DNA from: Acanthamoeba sp. SK_2022b
Taxonomy: Eukaryota > Discosea > Longamoebia > Acanthamoebidae
Direction: 5' to 3'
Assembly (NCBI GenBank): GCA_027943245.1
Contig: JANDJZ010000673.1
Span: 1-26,886 of the forward strand
Length of the DNA: 26,886 nucleotides
The translations under genes were made by a program, and so were the position numbers. The number at the start of each line of letters is the position of its first letter. The first letter of the stretch is position 1. The notes beneath the pieces were generated by a model. The model was given only the letters and a program-made list of their open reading frames with translations. It did no database searches and had not been told where the DNA came from. Of this stretch, positions 18,795-26,886 are shown one piece after another.

Positions 18795-21700
18795 ATGGAG
18801 AGGATGCTCGGGGGGTCTAGAGCTGCGCGACGGGGAGATGTGGGGCTAACAGAGAGCGTCCAAGTTCAAGAAGTGAACCCGACCGCATCACTGATCAAAC
18901 GGCATGTGAGCAGTTTGCAAGAGGCTCGCAAATCTGTTGAGGGGGTGATACAGCACGAAGATCAGGACTTTGCCGAGCTGAATCAGTTGATAGGCACTTC
19001 GGCCGCTACCAGCATGGAGTATGCCATTGAGCAGAGGCCGCAGTTTCGTCTGCTCAAGATGATTCCGCTCCCAGAGACACTCCATCAGATGTACAAATGT
19101 AAGCCTCTCCTCTCAATCTCAATGATATTCAGCCCAAATTCTCATTTTTTTTTAAAAAAAAAAAACTTGGCCAGCTATCGAGTGCAAGTGCTTCTTAGGC
19201 CTCTTCCCTGAGATCAATAGGTACCCGTTAATCTCCCGTGCATTTATTTTATTTAGCTCTTCGCTGAGCTCGTGGGTGAACCATAGGGCATGGATTACGG
19301 TGGATAACCAGCTGTGCTTGTGGAATTACGAATCCAAGTACGTTGCCGCCTTCTGGCAGTTCACGTGCTTCATGCTCCTTACCACACGAGTCGTCTGCAC
19401 GTCCTCCCCCTTCCAGGGAGTACGCCGTATGGACTGATCAGGATCAAATCATCATCAGCGTTGGCCTTATTCCGCCCAAACGCGACGGTACATATTACTG
19501 TGCCTCCTCTCTGCACGTGCTTATAGACCACAGCCTCAGGAGCTGATCTCCTCTTCTATCTCGTCGGCACAGTGTTCTCGGATGACGTCAAGTACGTGCT
19601 GGTCCTCGCCACCCCTGTAGAAATCGTGCTGCTTGCCGTGTGGTTCGACGACAACACCCCGCAAGGGGAGATCCACCTGGAGCCGAGTACTTTGCCTGCC
19701 ACACGCACCTGCGGTCTCTACATGCGCGCTGACCTCTTGCCTCTGTCATGTGATGGCGGACTTGAAGCGCATATCACCCTGCCCGCCGACAATGTGAACA
19801 TGGTAAAGATCGTAGGCACAAAGAATGGACGCATCTTCATGGGCGGCAGTGACGGCCTCCTGTATGAGCTCGACTATCAGGTATTGGCGCCCACGATCGC
19901 TCTACTAGTTGGTGTCTTGGGAGCGTTTGTTTTGATCGTCCACTGAGCCTTAGTCTTTTCCCGTGCCTCCCAGGCCGATGAGGGCTGGTTCAGCAAGAGA
20001 GCGAGAAAAGTGAAGCTCACGGGCGGCTGGATCACCTCCTATTGGTATCTACGTCGCTGCCTCTACTCGCTTTCTGCTATTCTTTTGTACCTTGTGCGAT
20101 GTTGGAGTGACCCTTCCCCCTACAGGACTACGAAGCCGGCGCTGATTGATATTGTGGTGGACGAATCGCGCAACACTCTCTATACCCTGTCAACCCAGGG
20201 GGGCGTTGACGTACTCGCCCCTAACATAATCGCTTCAACTGACAACAGCGAAAATACTTACCAGCTCATCCTGAACAACTCCAGGTCTATGACCTAGGCT
20301 CGGACGGCCTTGGCTTCAAGCATGTCGCAGGGATTGACAATGTGATCGCGGCGTCGGAAACGCTCTGCCCACGGCTGAAGGTCACTCAGATCGGCAAGGA
20401 GGTGCGCAAAGAGGCCTTCCCGTTTTGTCTCCTATCTTGCGGCTTGAGCTGATGTCCTACTCGTTTCGGGTCCCGTTTTGTCTCCTACCTGCACCTTGTG
20501 CTGTGGTGTGTGGTGCGACAGGCATCGGTCAAGTCCATAGCCGTGATCCCGACGACTGAATCCAAGCACCTCACGCTCGTCGCGATCACATCGAACGCCC
20601 TTCGTCTTTACTTTTCGGCGCTCTCGCTTCCGGTATGCTCACTCTGCCACGCATACACTGTGAGCGCGATCGACCTCTTCTGACCCCACCTGCTTCTCTC
20701 TTTCGCTCGCTCTCTCTCTCTCTCTCTGTCTCTCTCTCGCTCCATCCGGATAGGCTGATCCTGCGACCCCCCCAACGAGCCAGCGACCTTCTAAGCTTGA
20801 CCTCATCCACATCCGTTTTCCGCCAGACCTGAACCACGAGTACCCAAGCTCCCCACCACGCTCCCCCTCTGGGATGGGGCAGCATGGCTCACACGCGCTT
20901 CTCTTTGTGTGCAGATATACCAAGGTCTCAGAGGCCGGAGGCCCGTTGACCCCCGTGCGCCCTCACAGCTTCGAGGCATCTGCATCGAGAACACCCCGTG
21001 GCGCGCGACCTTATGGCTTGGACGTTGCTGCGCGACGCTCGCCGGCTGCTCCCCCCTACAATGTCGACACCACCTACTATTCGCAGGTGCTCCTCCTCCT
21101 CAGCAATTGACGCAAGTCCCTCCCCGCTCATCGATGTGTCAATCGGCCAGGGCGTCACTTTGCTTGGACAATCAATCGGAGATAGGGACGAAGTGATTGC
21201 CATCAAGCAGACTCTCGACCGACTGCAAGCGGCTCCGCAGACGTGCGTGCTCTCCTGTCTCTCAAGTGTCCAGAGCCTTCCAGGCATTCACTGATCTTCT
21301 TCTTTCTCGTGCTCCCCCTCCCGTCTCAACGATCTTCTCGATCGGTTGTCCAGCGGCGATTTGGTGATTCCCCGGCCCCTGTTCCTGGAGAAGGCCACCA
21401 AGACAGAGGTGGCAGGCAAGATATGGACCATCGACGAGAAGCCTCCGGCCGCCTTTATGGCGGAGCGGTTGCGTCTCCTTCCGACCGCGGCGACTGGCCT
21501 CACCCCTGAAGGTGTGCTTCTCATATCTGTGCCCCTCCATCGTCTCTCGTGCCCCCCTTCTGCCGATGCCCCCTTTTGCTGATACAGATTTACGCAGAAC
21601 GCGGTGCTGAGCTGCCGCTGTGGTGCGACGAGACGGGCCAGTTCCCGTTGATGAGGATCGACCTCGCTGTGCAGCATGCCCTGCCCGCTCGTCATTTCTT

Positions 21701-24700
21701 CTTCCTCACCAATACCGCCCTGCACACAATGGTACGCGGGTGGTGGGGAATAATGGGAGCAAGGTTTTTTGTAACTGCGCCTCATATGACCCGCTTTGTC
21801 TTGCGGCGACACAGGTCATGGTCAGACCGATCGACCAGCTTTACCGTATCCTGGCAGAGAGCGGCGGCCATTACACCCAAAGCATGGAGGTGGGTGCCGC
21901 CGGCTCGCCCGTCGCGCATGGAATGCTCCTGCACTAACTTAGCCCCCTCTCGCTCTCCGGCCCCCGACTGTTTGCGTTGCACACAGACGTTCGAACTGTC
22001 GTATGGTTCGGTGGAAACGTGCGCGATGTATCTCATCCTCGCCACGGCGCCCAGACAAAGGCACGAGAGTCGTTTGTGAGTTTGTAGAGGGGACCGGTCT
22101 TTGTGGAGTGCACCGTGTGCCCTGGCGTGCGGCTTAACGATGAAGGGACCTCCCTTCGTTTGTTGCGTGCCACACTCACCGAGCAGGATCTTTTGGACGC
22201 TCGGCGTGCCGGTCGATCCTACCGTTGCGACGTACGCCACGCAGCTGTTCCTCGCTCACCCCGAGCAACCGCAAGTGATGCCCTGTACGACTCGCGCACC
22301 CGTCCGCCGCCTTCACTCCCGAGAACCCCTCTCCTAACCTCCGCGCGTGTTTGCTTCTGGTCCAGCCTTTGCCGACCCGATGGTTGGGCAGCTCATCGTG
22401 GAGCAGCCGGTCATCAAGTACTCGGCAAGGCACCTTGGGCTCGCCCTCTACATGGCTCGTCTGTTCAAGCCGCTGTGGAACCGCCTCGTCCTGGACATTG
22501 GTAAGCCGGCCGGTGCCCTCCCTCCCCCACGCTCCCCCCGCACTCCCTCAAGCTCCCCCCCCTCTCCCGATTGAATATCCATATTGCAGACCGGCTCAAC
22601 CGGCTCGAGATGGCCGATCTCAAGTCGATGCTGGCGGCCCTGCAACAGTTCCTGGAGGAGCAGCCCACTTTCGCGCCCATACCTGCCGACCTCAAGGTGG
22701 GCGGCCACAAGAAAGGTGCCGCGCCAAAGGCCCTTGCGCGCGAGGTTGTGCGCCACCACCTAGGTGATGTGCTCACCTCGCCCTTCCGCCGACAGGCACC
22801 GCCAGAGAGGATCGGATGGACGAGGAAGAGGCCATCCCTGGCGAGGCCAGTTACGCCAGGTATCCCCCTCTTCTTTTTAAATTTAGAGGATTGCTCTTTC
22901 TCTCTCTCTCTCTCTTTTGGAGCGTGAGTACATGCGATTGGCTCAGCTGATCGACATTGCAGGAAGGGACGCAGCCTGCAGGCCAGGTTCACGAGCTTCG
23001 GGCAGGGCGAGACTGAGAAATCGGTACCCTCACCCTCGTCTCGTGCAGCAGTGAAGCCTCACAAGAGCTGATTATTATTATTATTATTATTATTATTTCT
23101 TTTATTGGTGGTTGGTGGGGTATCTTCACCTGAGCCAAGGCCCAAAAGTACGAGACCGAGTCCAACTCCTACATGCACCTCCTGTTGCGACGGTCGATCG
23201 AAATGATCGAGTTCCTGCACATCATCGGCGAGAACAAGTTCGTCGGCGTGTACTCGCTTCTTCCTCCGGCCATGCAGGTCAGCTCCTCCTCCCCCCTCCC
23301 ACCATCGCCCAAATCCGAGCGCGGCTGCAACCCTCACGTCTCGTGCTGCCCCTCACACAGGAGCGGCTGTCGAGAATGAAATTCAGCGACATGCTCACGA
23401 CGAGCGAAGGGTTCGAGCTCACGCGTGCTCTCATCGACGCTCTCATGAGCGCGTACAAGGAGGGCAAGGGCGACCAGGTACCCACTCCCTTCAGCCGAAT
23501 GAACTGAACGCCAGAGCCTGAAGGCTGACCAGACCCCCCCCCTTCCCCGGGATGGCAGGCCTCCGTCGATGCCATCAGCCAGAAGCTACGCACGAGCTGT
23601 CCCATCATCTTCCGAGAAGAAGACCGCATACGACACAGGGTAAGGAACTCGCCCCCCCCCCCGTCGCCTTCTCTGTGGCAGTTGGGAAGACGCCAGCGCG
23701 CGCTGATGGCCGTCCCTGCCAGGCCGACGAGCTCTTGTACAAAGCCAAGCAGACACGCAATTTGCGGGAGAGGGAAGCCCTTCTCGAGCAGTCGCTCGAG
23801 GTACACCTCCGCCTTACCAACACTGTCGTTGTCTTGTGACCACACCACTGGCCTCCCGTGCGTCTCAAGAGGTTCTGGGGACTGACTCGCCTCTCGGGTC
23901 CCGTGATAACCAGCTCTACCGAGCTGTCGCAGCCGACCTCGTGGCGGAGTCCAACCAGGACGCTAAGCTGCGCCAGGTGTGCGAAAACTACCTCTACCTC
24001 CACTTCTACTCGGGCGTGCTGAAGCTCGCTCTGGCCTGCGCCAAGGTACCGCCACGCACACATGCTCAGTCAGTGCGCGGGGCTCTCCGTCGTCTCGCTC
24101 GCTGCCGCTTCGCATCTCAACGGCGGGGGGACGCGTGACTACGTTAGGCCGCGGACCCGAACGAGCACGGGTTGGCGTGGTACAGGGACCATTACCCGCC
24201 CCTCGGCCACGAGGCCATTGCGGCGACGGATGACGAATCGGTTGGCGCCAAGGCCTACGAGACCCGGCTCATGTGCTACCAGCACGTGCTGAGCGCGATC
24301 GCAGAGCTCCTCCTCGGGCAGCCCCCTGCCTTCACGACCATTCCCCGCGAGGTCCGTTCCTCTCTCTCTCTCCCCCCCCCACGCCCATGCTCTCGTGATT
24401 TCCCGGCTTACCTCCCATGTCCTCGACTGCGCCGTGGGTATGTCTCTAAGGAGCTCGAGCGTCGGCCCGCCGACGTCACGGAGGAGGTCACCAAGCGCGC
24501 CCTCCTGCAGATGGCCCTCCTTGACGAGGACGAGCTCTTCCACGAGATGCTGTACCGGTGGTTCATCTCTCCCGTCCACACGGTGGACCTCTCGAGCACT
24601 CTGCTCGGTGCCTGCATCCAGCTCGATTCGCCCTTCATCGAGGGCTTCCTTCAGAACACCAACTCGGCGCTTCTGCCCAACTACTACATTCGCAAGGGCC

Positions 24701-25533
24701 AGTTCGAAAAGGTACTCCCCCCCCGCTCTCTCTCGTGTGTGTGTTCTCGGCTGGAGGGGCGTGCTCACACTCGGTGAAACGCGCGTGGAACCAAAAGGCC
24801 GCCTTGGCCTACCAAGAGATGGCCTTTGGCAACGCCGAAGGGCTCGACCTCGAACAGAGGATCGACTACCTGTCCAAGGCCAAGATAGCCGCACAAAGCG
24901 CGGCAGGCCGCGGCGAGCTTCTCTCCAGGGTCAGGGTACGGGCCCACACGTCCCCCCCTCTCTTGGAGGTTCTGCCCCTACATGCAGGGCTCACTCTCCT
25001 CCTTCCCGCCGCAATCTGCGTGCCCCCCCCCCCACTTCAGGATCTGTTGGAGATTGCGGAGGTGCAGAGCAAGGTCCTCCAGGAGCTGGACGTTCTGCCC
25101 GCCGCCCGTCCCGGTAAGGCCCCCTTTCCTCTCTGGGAGCTGTGCTTCCCTCCTGGTCTCATCTCATCGCACGGAGTTGCCCCCCGGTCTCCCCTTCCAG
25201 TGACGCCCGACGAAAAGGAGAAGCGAGCGGCAGGCCGCGAGGAGCTCAGGTTTGACGGCCTGAAGGACATCAACACGGCACGTTCCCTCAGCCCCCCCCC
25301 CCAAAGACCTATGAGTTGTGCGAGGAGACGTCTTACTCTTCCTCCTCCTCCACCACCACCGAAACTGCAGCTGTACAACACGTACATCAGTCCTCTGGGC
25401 CTGTGGGAATCGGGCCTCTACGCGTTCAAGGTGTCGTCTCACGTCGACGAGGCCTTGACGAAGCGTTTCTGGAGGAGCATCGTGAATGAAGGTATCGTGC
25501 AGCCCCGCACAGCGAATGCTTTTCTGTGCTCGA

Positions 25534-25609
<76 letters not shown>

Positions 25610-26033
25610 TGTGTGTGTCGCCACCGACCACTTATCCGGCTGCCCGGGTCACGACACGACCAGAGCTCTACAAGATGCAGGCGATGGGGCTCACCCTCGA
25701 GTCGCTTCGGGGCAAGATCGTCTCCCTCGGGCAGGCCTTTGAGCGAGACGAGAACGTATTCCCCGTGGGTGCGTCCACGCTTCTCTCCGCCACTCTCACT
25801 CCCCCCCTGGGGAGTTCCTCCCTCCTGGTCGCTGCTCGACCCAACAACGAATGCCTAAACCCCCCCCGTAACACCGGCCTGCCTCTGCTCAGAGTGGCTG
25901 TGCGGTTACCTGGAGGTCATGATGGGCAACGATCTGAGGCAATACGCGGACAACGACTACGGGTTCACCTCCCTTCCCCTCCTCAAATAGTTGACCGCTC
26001 GTCTAATCCCATCTTCTCTCTCTCTCTCTCTCT

Positions 26034-26088
<55 letters not shown>

Positions 26089-26726
26089 GTGCGCATCAAC
26101 TACGCATGCACAGTTGGGTGCCGCGCGTTATGAAGGAGGTCGGCTTCGGCGTGCCCGTTCTGTTCGAGATCTACCACAGCGCGCTGTTTGAGGAGAACAA
26201 TCCGGACTGGGCCGAGTTCTCGACGAGGGTGGGCAGGTCAACGGCCAAGCTCGAGGTCCTCAAGGTGCAGCACTGGATTGTGTCCGAATGGATGCAGGCA
26301 CGCCACCCTCTCCCCTGCCCCCGGGACCCCGTTGTGGTCCTCTTTCCCAATCCTGATGATGCGCGCGTACACGCCCCTGACCGGCTGCTCAGGATCTCAA
26401 CAACGCGAGAGACGTGCAGAGGAGGCTTCTTCTGGCCGCTGCCACGGCGTCTGGTCTGGAGGAGCGCCTTGGCGAGTATGTTCGAGTACGTGCCCTTGGA
26501 GGGAGAGAGGGGAGAGGGGAGGGAGTTTTGGGATACGGGTCTCACTCCAACAAGGGAGGCGAGGCCAGGCCTATAGTAGTAACACCTTTTGCGTACTTGT
26601 GCGTGTGGTTGGTTGTGCCCACAGGCCTCAGCCAACCAAAAGAGCGAGGACGCCCGCAAGCTGGCACAGTCCTTTGCCGACCTTCAGGCGCTCCTGGTGC
26701 GGCTCACCTACCACAACCGGGCTTAG
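18795..26726 (+). CDS. NUP155: Nuclear pore scaffold nucleoporin Nup155/Nup170
   Basis: Thirty-seven exons: 18795-19098, 19175-19220, 19287-19337, 19417-19487, 19573-19880, 19974-20044, 20126-20210, 20285-20401, 20522-20632, 20754-20839, 20915-21086, 21151-21242, 21354-21513, 21588-21731, 21815-21889, 21987-22075, 22187-22284, 22366-22500, 22590-22715, 22796-22859, 22963-23023, 23140-23277, 23361-23477, 23559-23639, 23723-23800, 23914-24045, 24148-24351, 24451-24711, 24798-24935, 25041-25113, 25201-25277, 25371-25491, 25664-25768, 25893-25962, 26114-26297, 26393-26485, 26625-26726. Total 4440 nt, 1479 residues (human about 1390), all phases consistent. It is an inner-ring scaffold that anchors the pore to the membrane and other Nups. 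The N-terminal half is the propeller domain: LFPEINRAWITVDNQLCLWNYE, VLVLATPVEIVLL, GRIFMGGSDGLLYELDYQ, VYDLGSDG, ALRLYFS, VRPIDQL. From about residue 700 an alpha-solenoid follows (VCENYLYLHFYSGVLKLAL, ELFHEMLYRWFI, GVPVLFEIYHSALF). Two introns are GC-AG (donors 25278, 26298). Several joins, such as 22075/22187, are best guesses. Confidence 0.93.
20696..20742. repeat. (CT)n-rich tract in Nup155 intron 9
   Basis: A long interrupted CT run lies inside intron 20633-20753, 5' of the acceptor, where it can serve as a polypyrimidine tract. Confidence 0.85.
23071..23098. repeat. (ATT)n trinucleotide repeat in Nup155 intron 21
   Basis: About nine ATT units lie in intron 23024-23139, an AT island in GC-rich surroundings. 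Confidence 0.9.
25538..25618. repeat. (GT)n microsatellite in Nup155 intron 32
   Basis: About 80 bp of GT repeat with one interruption near 25602, inside intron 25492-25663. Confidence 0.95.
26015..26087. repeat. (TC)n then (TG)n in Nup155 intron 34
   Basis: A TC run (about 26015-26035) passes into a TG run (about 26039-26087) in intron 25963-26113. The layout is the same as in intron 14 of the PLD fusion gene. Confidence 0.95.
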
Positions 26727-26886
26727 GACAGCCAGCCACCATGATGACGGTTATTCGTGGCGCCAGTCCCCATAACACAACCAATGCTTTTTGTTGCGGT
26801 GTTATTAATTTTACGGTTGCTGGAAGAAAAAAGCAAAGAAGAAAGAAAAGAAAATAGAAAATAAAACCAGGCCAGGAGAGCCAGCA
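26727..26886 (+). terminator. Nup155 3'UTR with candidate poly(A) signal
   Basis: After the TAG at 26724-26726 the sequence becomes A-rich, and AATAAA occurs at 26860-26865. No other gene is seen before the window ends. Confidence 0.4.

Overview
The window is nuclear DNA from a GC-rich, intron-dense free-living protist, most probably Acanthamoeba or a close amoebozoan. I infer this from 60-200 nt introns, donors that often read GTACGY, AT-rich or microsatellite-filled introns in GC-rich exons, and a Dictyostelium Shk-type kinase/SH2 arrangement. No database search was possible, so all names rest on motifs and reading-frame reconstruction.

There are seven protein genes. In order: (1) a minus-strand gene with a SHI/LRP1-type zinc finger, running off the left edge (1786 to 1); (2) a type II (DNAJB/Sis1-like) J-protein, minus, 3346-2081; (3) a fatty acyl-CoA reductase, plus, 3763-6270; (4) a RanBP3/Yrb2-like Ran-binding protein, minus, 8209-6447; (5) a 23-exon plus-strand gene, 8584-15209, whose exons join in frame into a 1391-residue protein with pseudokinase, SH2, PH and phospholipase D domains; (6) a single-exon RING + CUE-like + SUMO-interaction-motif protein, minus, 18665-16452; (7) a 37-exon Nup155/Nup170 nucleoporin, plus, 18795-26726. 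I traced about 80 introns by hand; nearly all give consistent phases.

Genes 2/3, 4/5 and 6/7 are divergent pairs sharing promoter intervals of 416, 374 and 129 bp. Genes 3/4 and 5/6 converge. There is no operon and no common pathway, although genes 4 and 7 both serve nucleocytoplasmic transport. I saw no tRNA, rRNA, transposon or CRISPR array.

The most interesting object is gene 5. An Shk-like pseudokinase-SH2 module is joined by a phase-0, AT-rich intron to a complete PH-PLD enzyme, with an N-terminal myristoylation-type sequence. It looks like a phospholipase D that could be recruited directly by phosphotyrosine. Other points of interest are four GC-AG introns that all begin GCACG, long (GT)n and (CA)n tracts next to 3' splice sites (one complementary pair brackets a single exon), a perfect 14-bp hairpin in a 3'UTR, and a plant-type SHI zinc finger in an apparent non-plant.
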